A DNA stretch of 64,000 nt from Anaeramoeba flamelloides (Eukaryota; Metamonada; Anaeramoebidae): positions 14,098,501-14,162,500 of the forward strand of contig JANTQA010000012.1 of assembly GCA_027625915.1 (NCBI GenBank), read 5' to 3'. Positions 46,621 to 58,844 of the stretch are shown here, in pieces. The translations under genes were made by a program, and so were the position numbers. Numbering within the stretch: the stretch's first letter is position 1; the number at the start of each line of letters is the position of its first letter. Below the pieces are notes generated by a model. The model searched no databases and had not been told where the DNA came from. It worked only from the letters and a program-made list of their open reading frames with translations.

Positions 46621-46943
46621 ATCTGTATTTTTTTTCTATTTGGGAAAATAATCAAAAATTTTTGGTATTTTCTATTAATTTCCCAAATTCAAAAGAATCG
46701 AGAAAAATCAAAGATTTTGCCCAATTCTTTTAAATTTTGGAAAGACTAACAGCGGTTTTCTTGATATTTCTGTTTTATTTGTAAAATCTATTGATTTTCA
46801 AAATAAAAAGAAAATCAAAAAAAAATTAAAGTGAACTTTATTTAATTTCAGAAAAAAAAATAAAATTAAAGAAATTTTCTTTTTATTCCTAAATTAAAAT
46901 AAACCCTTCAGTTGTAAGAGGAAATTAATTTCACGCCACTCCA

Positions 46944-47016
<73 letters not shown>

Positions 47017-47431
47017 TTATACTGTAATATCCCTGGTTTAGCATCCTTTCATGAAAATTTTGGGTTTAAAAAAATAAAATACCAATTTCAAAACAATATT
47101 GATAATTAAATTTGTTTTAGATTTTATTTGATTTTTATACATTTTTTAAAACATCTATTTTTTATTTCTTGAGAATAATTGAAATTTTCATTATTAATAA
47201 GATTTAATTATTTATTTTTTTTTGAAGACTTAAAAAAAGTTTTTTTTATATTTTTTGTTGGTATTTCAGGCGAGTTATAATTTTTGAAATATTTTTTTAT
47301 TTATATTATTACCTAAGAAAAATTAATTAAACTATATATATTATTTCCCCCGATACTCTTTCAAAATAAATCCAAGTATTTTTTCCTAGATTTTACAATT
47401 TCACTTCGGAAAGGTTGACCAAAAATAACAT

Positions 47432-47637
47432 TATAAGACAGTTCCACTTTGAAGACACAACATTTTAAGGAAATACAAGTCTACGCAAAATTTCAACAAT
47501 TAAGACACATTTTTTTAACTTTTTTTGTTTCATACATCTTACTAGAATCAAAAAAAATGTATTCTAATTTTGAATTTTTTTTTTTGGGCTTTAATTTTTG
47601 TTTGAAATTTGTACCTCAATAGTGGAAATGACTACAA
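47432..47637. mobile_element. MITE family I, copy 5
   Basis: Left TATAAGACAGTTCCACTTTG with AAGACACAACATTTT; right TTGAAATTTGTACCTCAATA then GTGGAAATGACTA. The most diverged of the five. Confidence 0.5.
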
Positions 47638-48587
47638 TACTTATATTTTTTGTCTTTTTCCAGATATATTGACCCCAACTAATCCAGATAACTTCTGACT
47701 TTTAGTTCTAAAATGATATATATTCAATTCAACTCTATATATCAGGGTTTTATCCCTTTCCACCCCCACCCCCCTATCTTTCATATATTTGGATGTAAAA
47801 TTTAAACTTATAAATATCGGTCCGATTGAGAATGACTGGCAATAACATATTATATTTCATCAAGAAGTTCGATTTGATAGAAAAGGGCAAATTGATAAAT
47901 TTTTGCCTATTTTATTAATGGAAAATCTTGAAAAAAAGAAATTCAATAACCAAATGTTCTTAATGTTTAGATTTTGACAATAGAAATTTGAATTATTTAT
48001 ATAATTCTACTAAAAAATGAATACAGTTTGTAAATACAAAGGTGTTTTACCACTCTGATTCAAACTGTAAAAATATTTATAAAAGTTTTCTAAATTTAAT
48101 ATAATTCGAACTAATTATCAGAAAACTGTTAGATAAATTGATAATTTTCTTCTTTTTTTCTAAAAAAATGATATTAAATTAAAATACTAACTTGAAAATA
48201 TAATGAAATTTCATCAATAGATAATTTATACAAGTACCTGTTTTTGTTTATATGTAAAATAGTAAATACACTTAGAAATCCAAAGACACCAAATCCTTAA
48301 TTTACTTTTTGATTAATTTATCAATTTAATAATGAAAAATACCTAAAAAGTATAACCATTTTAGTAAAGTATTGACTTTTGAAATTTTTTATTGAAGTTT
48401 TCTATTTTAAAAAAAGTGAAATTTTTTTCACAATTAAAACTATTTTGATACTATTACAAATTAAAAAAGAGTGTGATCAACCTTCAAATGCATAGTGGAA
48501 GTTGGGCCCGGTAGAAAAGTACCATTTTTTAAAAAAAATCATACTTGAAAAAACCTTTTCACTTTATTAAAACATTTCTATTTAAAG

Positions 48588-48725
48588 CTCCAGTTCCAGT
48601 ATAAAATCAAAAAATGTCCATTTTTTTTTCATTTTTTTTCAATTTTCTTTTTCAAAAATTCCTTGAACAAAAGGTTGTCTAAAATGTAAAAATAATTACT
48701 ATTCAAGCCTTGCCAAATATTTGGT
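48588..48725. repeat. Dispersed repeat, copy 2 (partner at 10505-10660)
   Basis: CCAGTATAAAATCAAAAAAT, T-rich tract, AAAGGTTGTCTAAAATGTAA and ATTCAAGCC follow the same order as at 10505. Confidence 0.4.
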
Positions 48726-48904
48726 TCAAAACAAATACTTTTGTTTATTAATAAAAATTAATTTAAAAAAAATAACAAAAAAAATGATCATTTTTTGCTT
48801 TGATATTGGTATACAGGTTTTAAAAAAAATTTTGTTCTGTCAATTACTTTTGATAAAAAAAATTGTCACTTTTTTAAAATGCTTGTATATTTAATGTTAA
48901 TAAT

Positions 48905-48944
<40 letters not shown>

Positions 48945-49654
48945 TTTAAAAATAATAAGAGTTGCTTTAACTCAACAACCTAAAATGAAAAGCCCCTTGA
49001 TTGTAAAAGTAATTGCTCATATATCCTTTTTTAGTAAATATCTATATTTTACAGATGAGTGACAATTCTTTTATTGATAATCTTGTTTTTTTCTCTTTAT
49101 ATATTGATTACTAAACTTAAAGCCTTCCCTACCAGAAGAAGGGTTTTTTTTCAAAAACCAATTGTAAGTATTTTTAAAATGACATGAAATAGCAATTTTA
49201 CGGCTACCTTGACAAATTTAATATTGATATTTTATAAAAATAAATGGGAATTAATTATCACGACATTTTCCTTTCCGTTATTTTTTTTGCAAATCAATTG
49301 TCCAAATAAATAGATTGTAATTTGTGTTCAACAATTTATCTGTTTTGGTTCATTTTTCTGTTCAACAAACCTGGAGAGCCAATAACCTTAAATAGATCTG
49401 AATATCCAAATTAAAAAAAAGATTGTCGGTTGAAATTTTTATTCCATTTAAATCTCAAACAATGGACTGAAAAACTTTACTAATATAAAAATCAGAAAAA
49501 AAAGTCTCTTACCGAATTACTAATCAACTCGGAAAACTTTGAAACACAATTAACAAAGATCAAAAAAAAGTCAAAACTTAATATTTTTTATTTTATTCAC
49601 TTTCTTGTTTTTCATAAACTTTTTTTTGTTAGTAAATGAATAAATTATTAACTT

Positions 49655-52600
49655 ATGTTTAAGCTTGTTACAAAAGAAGGGTTTTTAAAAAAACGTGGAA
49701 AGTAAGGGAAATTTCACTCTCTCCACACAACAACAAATAATGATTTTTTTTATTGAAAATTAATTTCTTTTTTTTTTTTTTTTTTGTCTTTTATTTGCTT
49801 CCCTTTTTTCCCCTTAAAGTAATCGAAAGAACTGGAAAAAAAGATGGTTTAAAATCCACGACTGTAAATTTTCATACTACGATAACAAAACAAAAAAAAA
49901 ACAAAAAGGCTTTGTTTATCTTGAGGACTGTGATATTCACGTGGTGAGTGTGCATCGCAATTTGTTTAAAATTGGTGTTCGTGACAAAAGAAGAAAATAT
50001 CTAATTCACGCCTCGTCGACAACCGAAATGTATGAATGGATTGAAGCTATTTTTCTTCATCGAGATCAAGTTTATTTTGCCAGACAGTAATATTCTTCCT
50101 TCTTTTTTTTAAAAAAACAAAAGCTTTGTCTACACTTACAACAAAAAAAAAAAAAAAATCTTGAACCAACAGTTGAATTCCTTTCGTAATTTTCAATTGG
50201 CCCACTACAATTAGGGTTCTATTATTTTGCTCTTCGGTAACCAAAAAAAAACCTTTTTTCACATCGAATCCCACTTTTTCTTCCATTCAGAACTATTCAT
50301 ATTTTATGATCTGTTAGGAATTAAAGTACAATACCTTAACCAATAAAAATGATTTCAAAAGAATGACTATTAAAGTAAGGTCAAAATATTGCAAAATTTC
50401 GAAGATTTTTGAGGATTTGGATGAAAAACATTTGTTGATTTCAAAAAAATTTAAGGTTTACAATCCCTGAAACTGGAAAAAAGCAAGTTAAATTTAGAAT
50501 TGATTTTTTGATATCGTTGCTGTTTCTATCAAAATTATTTTCAAGTACATTGATACACCCGAGTAAGCGCTATAATGATTAAAAATAATCTGGATAAACC
50601 CGGGTATGAATGAAAATTTGATTTTCGACCCTTTTCAAGGCCAATTTTGAATTTGGTTCACAAGAAATGATTTTTCCTCAAAATGGACACAAATTTTCGA
50701 AAAAAAAAAACCAAAATTTTCACACATAACAAGAACTATTAACTCAACACTCTTTTCAGTCAACAAATGTGTTGTTGGTCTGAAAATACTATTCAATAAC
50801 CTTAAAAGTAATCTGAACAGTCCATTAATTTTAAAAAGTACTTAAGGGATTTGTGGGAAACCGAAGAAAATGAAAATTTCAAATTTTGAAACACTGGTTT
50901 TTTAACAAAGTAATTTTCAAAAAGAACCAAATTAATTACTATTAATAAAAAAACCAAGATTTAACAATGTTAATCCATAAAATTTTAAATCGTTTAGAAA
51001 AAAAGTCACAGAAATCACATCGCACCCATCATTTTTTGAGTGTTTATTATTTTTTTTTAAACATAGTAGTTCGATGGTTTGGGTTTCCTGAAAAAATGAT
51101 GGGTGATTTCTGGTTTCTGTGATTTTCTGATCAAAAGTGATTGCTTTTTGATGATAGTCTTTAGGTTCTCTTTTGTTTTTTTTTCGGAAAAATACATTTT
51201 TCATCTTTTATTTTTTTTTTTTTTGTAATAACATCCTTTTTATGTTTCAAAGAAAAAAGAATCAAATAATTTTAAATAAGGCTTTAAATTATGGATCAAA
51301 CGAAGAGTAATAAAATTTCACAGCCTACTAACGATGAAAGAGATTAAAAAAACAATTCTTTTATTTAAAAAACTCAAATTTGTGTTTGATCGAAAATTAT
51401 GTTTTATCAAAAAAAAAAACCAATTTTTTGGGGAAAACAGAAAAGGTAAATGAAAAAACACAATCAACTTTTAGAAAATTGTAAATAAAACTAACACCAA
51501 AAAAACGCTAAAATATCAGTAAATTAAATTTTAAGGGGTTTAACTAAAAAAAATAAACCTTTTGCCTATCAATCTATCCAAAACTAATGGGGGCTCTCTT
51601 TTGTTTTCTCGGCTTTTTAACACCAAACTAAGCATTGTTCAGGAACTATATTAACATTTTATTGTTGTTTGGGAACCTATTTCAAAATCTATGGATCAAA
51701 TGAATATTCTCTTAATGGGGCAGGTACATTTTACCAATTTTACGTGTCTCAGTTTTTTAGGAATTGAATAATTAAAATCATTTCTTTACAAAACACAAGA
51801 ATGTTTGAATAAATAGGAGATTGTCAAATATCCAAGCAGAAAAGATTTACATGCCAATTAAATAATGCAAATCAAAAAAATGAAAAAATTTTATCAAGAA
51901 ATAATAAATAAAAAATATTTATTTATTGGCCTTATCATTAATATTTGCCACAATTACTTCTTCTTACTTAATTTTTAATTCTTTATGAAAAAACTCTTGT
52001 TTGAAAAATTTTTGAGATATACAAATTACTTGTTATTTTCTAAAGAATGTTCCAAATAAATTTAAATTTTAATTTTCATTTAATTCATCTAAATACAGAT
52101 TTGGGTTCAAGAAAATAGGATATTTTTTTTAAATTTTTTGTTAGAAATTAAGATTTATTTGATGAATTTGTTTGATTTGATAATTATTTATTTTCGATTA
52201 AAATGAAAACTCAAAATAATTTTTTTATTTATTTATTTATTGTGAGAAAGGAGTAATCAAAGAAAATTTACTAAATAAAAAAGAGAAGAAAAATAATTAA
52301 AATATTAAAGTACAAAAATATTATATCATTTACATGATCAAATTAAAAATTATCCACATTCTGAAACAGGAGGAGTAAAAATCAGATAGAAAGATTATCA
52401 GCAATAAATAAGGATTCCACAAACTGTGATTAAAAACTCAAAATAATTATGAATAATGCTTGAAATTTTTTCTTAATTTTTTTATTTTTATTTTTATGTT
52501 GAATCTTTTGTACTGGTTTTTTTCGATTTCAATAATTCAATCCTTTTACTTTAATCTTTGAAACGGCATTATTTGTTTTTGCTTAGTTTGATAAAAATAT

Positions 52601-55600
52601 TTGAAAATTGAATTTTGAAAACAAATTTGGAAAAAAAAGATTTTGTCAAAAAATAACATATAGAAATATGGTGAGAAATTCAATTTAATCTCTTGTTTGA
52701 AGCCATACAAATTAAGAAGAGAAAGAAAAAAAATCTTCAAAAATAGACTTTTATCAATATTTTTTTCAATATTGATTTCAAAAAATTTATCTGGAAAGGT
52801 GATCTTTTTTATTTGGTTCTCTAAAAAAGAAAAGATTTGTTTTGAATACATACCTTTTTCAGGTCTATTTTTTTGGATTACTTTATGATTAATTTCAAGA
52901 ATTTCACTATACATATTTCTCGATTCAAAACACATAATTTAATAAAACCAAAAATTTAATAAAAAAAATGTTAAAAAAATCCAAAATATCAAAGATTCCG
53001 CTCTGATTTACTTTTGGTTCTTTTTCTCTTCACTTTGGTTTAATTAATATTTTGATTTCAATGCTTCAATATACTGTGATAATCAAAAAAAACATTTTCC
53101 AGTAAGGTTGTCACAATTAAAATTTTTCAAAAATTGGGAAAATGGACTTGTAAAAAATTTTTTTAACAAAATTGATTTTGGTGTGTCAAAATTTTTGTTT
53201 TGTTTTGAATGAGAGAAAAAATAAATAACTAAATATTTGAAAATAATAATTTTTACTAGCATTTTACAATTAAAAATAAACTCTTTTTCAAATAAAAGGG
53301 AGCAAAAAATTTCAAGAATTATTCATAATTGAATCAAGTTAATTGTAGTATCATTCTAAAATTTAAAAAACGCTTTAAAATATAAAAAAACACTCAACTG
53401 GATCTTTAAAACTCATTAAAACAAAACAATAAAAATTAAAATTCAATATTTTAAAAATTGGTGGGACCTTTTATTTGAAATGAGAAATCTCGTTTTGTAA
53501 ATTCTAAAGAAAAAAAATTATCAAATCAATAAAAACCTTTGAATATGTTGAATTGGGGAAAACTTCTTTACAAGTTATTAATAACTCTTTAAACCCCAAA
53601 CTTTTGTTCTTTAAAGTCTCATTTTCAATATAAAGCCACAATTCATCTGGTATTTTGTTGGAATGTTTTTTCTTTATTTCTCTTTTATTTGTTCCATGCA
53701 TCAACCCAATAATGGTCTTTCTTAATTCCTATTTCTAACTCATTCGAAATCAAACTTAAACTGTTTCCATTTATACACTGGTAGATTATTTCCAATTTTT
53801 TTTCTTCTTATCTTGTTTTTTCATTTTCCAACTGTTCAAATCCATAAATAAAAAAAAAACAAAAAATGAAAAAATGAATAATTAAAATGAAAATCACCAA
53901 TAAGTAATTATCTTATTAACAATCAAATTTGATGTTATTGACGATTTGAGAGGTGCGCCCTTTTGTTTGAAAAAGAGTTTAGAATTGACACATTTTTTTC
54001 TTCGATTTGACAATTTTTTTTCTTGAATGGCAATATAAATGAAATCAAAAAATTGTGTTCATTTAAATTTTATAAATTAATAATTCAATTCACAATCAAA
54101 TTAAAATTAAACTTTCTGGAAACGAATATAAATCTGTCAAAGGATAAAACGCAATTATTTATTTATCTTTTCAAAAAATCAAATAAATTATAAAAGTCAA
54201 AAAAATCATGAAAATCACAAAAACTACATTAAAAGACATCAAAAATTCAAAATAATTTGACCAAATTATCAAAGCAACTGTTTTTATTCTTTTAATTTTC
54301 AAAATTTAATTCAATTTAATTATTCTTTATTTGCTTGTTATCTTAAATTATTATCAACGTAAATATATGCTCTGCTAATAATAGTATTTTAAACAGAAAT
54401 TTCAACAGCGAGATCATTTTACCAGAATTGGGAAGGAATTCATTTTCAATACCAAAAGTATTTAAGCAAGATCACATTTTAACTTTTGAAGTAGAAAAAA
54501 ATTTTAAGGCCAAAAAAAACCAGCCAATGTGCTTTGTTGTTGATCGGAAGAAATGCGTTATTAAGGTTCTTGAGGGTGATTTAAAAAGCAGAAATAAGCA
54601 CATATCAAAAACTATCAATCAAACTGAAAAAAAGAACCAAAAGGTCAAAAGAGCATATTCTGTGCGTGAAATTAATCAAAATAAATCGCGGCTTATCGAA
54701 AAAAATCGAGAGGATATGATCAAAATCCATAAAGTTTACAAGCCTGATTCATTATTTTCATATATTCGGACGATTGGCGACGGGACAAAGTTTCGAATTA
54801 AATGGGAAGTTACTAATAATAAATTTGACAATTATTGTTTTACTTCGGGTGTTGTACGGGAACGATTTCTAAGTGAAATTGAAGACATTAAAACATTCTC
54901 GATGGGCAAACGGGCGACATTGGCGCTGTTGAAACCCCAGAAGTTAAAAGTGTTTGCCTTCACTTGGAATTTAGGCGATGCGCAGCCGCCGGAAAATTTT
55001 GCAGATGTCATTCCCAAGGACCATAATATAGATATTTTTGCATTCACTGTGCAGGAAAGTGATTACCAATACAGGGAGGGGATGGGCTCCACAGAAAATG
55101 ATTGGATTATTACGACAAGTAAGGCCATTGGGCCAGATTATATTCTATTGTGCAAAAATAATTTGCTGTCAATTAGATTACATATCTTTGTTAAGAAAAC
55201 TTTAATACCCACGATCCATACCGTTAATACCCAGACTGAAGCAACGGGGCTTGGGCATATTATTGGCAATAAGGGCGGTGTCGGTATTAGCTTTTATATT
55301 CGGGATATTGGATTTTGCTTTATTGGTTGCCATTTAGCTGCCAGAACAGAAAGGCTCTTGATTAGGGCAGAAAATTATCGAGAAATTATCTCCGGTATCA
55401 AATTTGGGGTCAACCATTTAGACTTAACAGAAAAATTCCATTATTTGTTTTGGTTTGGAGATCTCAACTACAGAGTTGAATTGCCCTATGAGCTGGGTGT
55501 TAAAATTGCAAAAAAAAATAAAATTTATCATTTATTAAGACACGACCAATTAAACAAAGAACTAAGAGCTGGAAGGGTATTTGAGGGCTTCCAAGAGGGT

Positions 55601-56275
55601 GAAATAAACTGGAAGCCCACTTACAGATACGATCGGGACAATTCTGGAGAATTTTCCAAAACAAAGTTTAGAACGCCCTCATTTTGTGATCGCATTTTAT
55701 GGAAATGCTTGCCCGAAGTGAATCTTAAGCAGCTGTCCTACAAGCCACACTTTGGGTTCAATACAAGTGACCATAAGCCGCTTACTTCGGTTTTTGAAAT
55801 TGAAATCCCTCCCTGGAAATCTCTTAACATTTTGGATTCCAGATCCTTTTGCGTAATCGAATTCCTTTTTTTAAAGGGCTTAAATATTGGTAACACCAAA
55901 CTTTCACTAGAGAAATCAGCTATTCCGATATATGTTGAATTTTATGGCTCAATGCTGCAACCAGGATCCAAAACAGAAACTAAATCACAAATAGAACCAG
56001 AATTTAGAGAAATTCCCAAATTATATCCATTCGTTACTTCAAAAAATTTATTAAAACAACAACACGTTTTTTTCCTAGTGAAAAAAAAAAATACAATCAT
56101 TGGAACGGGTTCAGTCGCATTGAAACATGCCTGTGAAGAAAAACCAATTGATTTCCAAACAGTGATTCGGAAAAAGGGTTTTTATATGGGAAAACTTTTC
56201 GGGAAAGTTCATGTTCGATGGCCCACTCTTGAGTGGTTTACTAAAAAAAAATTTTTACAATCAATTAAAAATTAA
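49655..56275 (+). CDS. PH-domain inositol-polyphosphate 5-phosphatase with C2-like tail (exons 49655-49701, 49820-50086, 54397-56275; 730 aa)
   Basis: Exon 1 starts at ATG 49655 (in-frame TAA just upstream) and ends before GTAAGG. Exon 2 follows a long T/C tract and AAAG and ends before GTAATA. Exon 3 follows AAACAG. Both introns are phase 2. Residues 4-100 are a PH domain: KEGFLKKRGNN, RKNWKKRWFKIHDCKFSYYD, and terminal EMYEWIEAIFLH. Residues about 120-280 resemble a second PH-like fold (CFVVDRKKCVIKVLEG, YCFTSGVVRERFLSEI). The 5-phosphatase domain spans about 285-585 with its motifs in order: FTWNLGD, FTVQESD, NKGGVGISF, CHLAA, FWFGDLNYRV, PTYRYD, TPSFCDRILW and TSDHKP. All expected catalytic Asn, Glu, Asp and His residues are present. 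Residues 590-720 look like a C2 domain (IPIYVEFYGS, IIGTGSVALK). The enzyme should remove the 5-phosphate from phosphoinositides at membranes. Confidence 0.88.
52215..52430 (+). mobile_element. Element of the GGAGTAAT family, copy 3
   Basis: Begins TTTATTTATTTATTTATTGT, then GAAAGGAGTAATCAAAGAAA, AAGAAAAATAATTAAAATAT and AGATAGAAAGATTATCAGCA, collinear with 58845-59180. Confidence 0.5.
52546..52935 (-). CDS. Hypothetical 129-residue frame inside the 5-phosphatase intron
   Basis: ATG at 52935 to stop at 52546 on the strand opposite the host gene. The N-terminal half is plausible protein (MYSEILEINHKVIQKNRPEK, QIFSFLENQIKKITFPDKFF). The C-terminal half is Phe/Ile-rich and may be read-through into AT filler. 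There is no recognised domain. It adjoins a transposon fragment, so it may be a decayed transposon gene or chance. Confidence 0.25.
   Translation of the reverse strand: MCFESRNMYSEILEINHKVIQKNRPEKGMYSKQIFSFLENQIKKITFPDKFFEINIEKNIDKSLFLKIFFLSLLNLYGFKQEIKLNFSPYFYMLFFDKIFFFQICFQNSIFKYFYQTKQKQIMPFQRLK
53277..53981. mobile_element. Tc1/mariner-like element, 705 bp, copy 2, inside the 5-phosphatase intron
   Basis: Ends TAAACTCTTTTTCAAATAAA and, reversed, TAAACTCTTTTTCAAACAAA, bounded by TA. The same length and order as 35411-36115. The minus-strand frame at 53504-53704 (and a few codons upstream, KTIIGLMHGTNKREIKKKHS) encodes the transposase DNA-binding start: helix-turn-helix then KIPDELWLYIENETL and GFKELLITCKEVFPNSTYS. 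The DDE catalytic domain is absent, so it could move only with enzyme supplied in trans. Confidence 0.75.
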
Positions 56276-58844
56276 TAATTTCTTTGAAATACATTCATAA
56301 TTATTAATTATTAATTTTTTTTTTTTTTTTTTTTTATTTTTATATTGATTGATTTTAATAATTTTTTTTATTTTTAAATAAAAAATCACAAATTTGTCGA
56401 TCATTGTAAAATTTTACAAATATATTTTTAAAGAAATAATTATAATAATAAATTAAAATTAAATTTTTTTCTGTTTTTAGATTTATAATTCTTCCAATAC
56501 AATTTCTTAATTATTTTTACTTTGTCGTTCCATTTTCTAGCTTAATTTATTTTTATCATAATTTAGTTTTCATTAAATATTGTTTTTAATTTTTCAAAAA
56601 GGGAAAATGTGTTTTCTTGTTTACTTTTTGGAGAATATAGAAACGGATATTCTCATACCTTTGCTTAAGTTAATATGATTAATTTAGAGTTCAAATTTTT
56701 ATAATTTCTTTTTGAAAAATAATTATTTAAATTTTTTGAAAAAATCGAAGGTTGGGAAAAGTATTACTTTACAAAATTGGTTAAATTCTCAATTTTTTGA
56801 AAAAGATCAAGTCTATTGACATATATTGGTTGTAGGTATTTTAAAACTTTTTTAGTAGAGGTTAGGGTCTGTTAGGGTAGGTTTGGTTTGGTAAGTTTGG
56901 ATGACATTTAGGAAATTTCGGTAAGGATTTTAAACAAAAAAGATAATTAAGAGAGGAATTAGACTTTTTTCACTCATTTTAAGAGGTAAAAATCTATAGT
57001 TAACTTTGGTGATAAAATTCTATTTTGAACAAATTCTTAAAAATGTTTAGTATTTATTATTTCAAGATTACGTTTTTTATACAATTTAATTAATGAAATA
57101 CTAGCAATTGCAAAATAATGTTTTTTTTGTTATAACTCTCGAAATCCTTGAAAACCATTAAAAACTTTCATATCAACGAAAATAACCAAAAAAATCTTCA
57201 AAAATACAAAAAAAAAATGTATTTGAACAATTTTGATATTTCATGATATACCCATTATTTTTCTAAAATAAAGGAAAATTGAAAAAATTTAATTCTGATA
57301 CTATATTAATTTTATACTATAAATACTAAGTAATTTTTTCAAATGTGTGACCTGATTTAAACCTTTACTGTTAGTGGTTTGTTGGGGTTTATTCTCATTC
57401 TTATCACAAAAGCATTTTAAATTGATAGATCAAAATTATTTTTTTATAAAATTCATAATTTTTTTTTGCTTTTTCAAAAAGTTTTTTTTGATTTTTCTTT
57501 TGTTTTTCTTTTTCAAATTTTTTTTTTCTTATGATTTTTATTTTAATTTTTTTGCCACTCTTTTTTTTGCGAAAGATAAGATGAAGAAAAATAGATATTC
57601 GAAAAAAAAATAATACATTTGAAAATTGATACTATGTAATGTCTTTTAAAGTTAACAATAATTATATAAAAAAATGTTCTTTTTAGCCTTTTTTTCATTG
57701 AAATTTCAACAATAAAAAATACATAATAGTCATTTCAAAAATTATTGATTCACTTTTTTTATTATTTTACCTTCATTATTTTTTAATATTTAAAAATACC
57801 AAGTTTTGCTATTCTTAAAATAATTTAAAAGTGAATTATTAATAATTCAGATTTAATAATTTTTATTACTTGGGTATCTAAGAATATATTTTTTTTTTCA
57901 ATTTATTATTTCAAGTGGGCTATAATTTGTAAAATGGTGTTTACTACAATTTAAAATGAAATGAGAGTAATTAATAATATTGAAGAAGAGCAAAAAACAT
58001 TCAAAATTACTTTTTACTTAAATCTCTCCAATGAAATTGAAGCATAAAATCATTTATCAAATGATTATTACTTGAAAAAGTACAACTAAATTATTTGCTA
58101 TTTTTAAAAAACAAAAAAAAATATAAAAGAAAAAGTATGAAAGTATAACAAAAAAAATAAATGAAATTTAAAAAAATTTAATAAAAATCATACGATAAAA
58201 AATCAAAAAAAAAAAAAAAATAACATTATATTTAATTAAGAAAACCCAAAAATCACTACCAATAGTTTTGGTTTGTTTGATTTAATTTGGTAATTGGCCA
58301 TTATTTTTAATAAAAGACTCGGATGTTTAAATGAAATAATTCCAATTAATCCTTTATATCTTTTTTTATTATCCCTTGATATTTTTGACTTTACTTTTTT
58401 TAGTTTTTTTTTTTTTACTTTCATTATATTTTTTTGTGTTTGGTTCTTATTATGAACAAGAAATCAACTGATAGTTTTCATTATCAAATATTTTTCCCAA
58501 TAATAACAAGTTTTACCATGTAAAACAAGGAACAATTAAAATAGAAAAAGTAATGTAGTTAAACTAAAAAGTCAAAACTCTAAAATGCAAATTGTTGAGT
58601 AATATTTGTATTTCAAAAAATATCAACCAAAGATGATATTTCCTCAAAAAATAAAATTATTTTTTATATTTAAACGAATATATTGTTTCCAATCAGATAT
58701 ATTAGTAAATTGAAATAGAATTTTATGAGGGGTGTTTTTACTTATTTAATTAATAAAAATTACATAAATTTCAAAATATATTAATCGAAAGATCACCAAA
58801 AAGTGAAGTAAAGAAATGCTCACTTTTTTAGTGAAAATGATGTA
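56276..58844. other. 3' flank of the 5-phosphatase gene; 2.6 kb with no gene seen
   Basis: AT-rich with homopolymers. A brief G-rich patch at 56866-56930 includes TTAGGG twice but is not a repeat array. Open frames here are low-complexity (Phe, Lys). Confidence 0.45.

Larger units (their letters stand above)
44766..49654. other. 4.9 kb divergent intergenic region
   Basis: Lies between the start codons of the IFRD gene (minus) and the 5-phosphatase gene (plus). It contains two family I MITEs, a foldback, a dispersed repeat and two long TA microsatellites (46945-47018, 48909-48943). The remaining stretches (44766-45970, 46620-47430, 47640-48590, 48726-49654) hold no gene I can support; a 68-codon minus frame at 45498-45704 has no family resemblance. 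Confidence 0.5.
50087..54396 (+). other. 4.3 kb phase-2 intron of the 5-phosphatase gene
   Basis: Donor GTAATA (50087), acceptor TTTTAAACAG (ends 54396). It contains a 705 bp Tc1-like element, a GGAGTAAT-family fragment and minus-strand open frames. One of these, about 50160-50286, starts ATGGAAGAAAAAGTGGGATT, encodes KGFFLVTEEQNNRTLIVVGQ and has composition like coding DNA, so a small nested antisense gene or exon is possible. A second minus frame (50932-51204, ATG start) is polar and charged but unrecognised. Confidence 0.7.

Noticed and set aside
53504-53704. Independent small host gene
   Set aside because: The same frame recurs in the 35411-36115 element and lies between matching inverted ends, so it belongs to the transposon.
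54832-55047. Minus-strand frame of 71 codons
   Set aside because: Antisense to the 5-phosphatase catalytic region, which is clearly the coding strand.
56866-56900. Telomere-like TTAGGG words
   Set aside because: Only two units, not in tandem, in a short G-rich patch; no array, so no evidence of a telomere or fusion.
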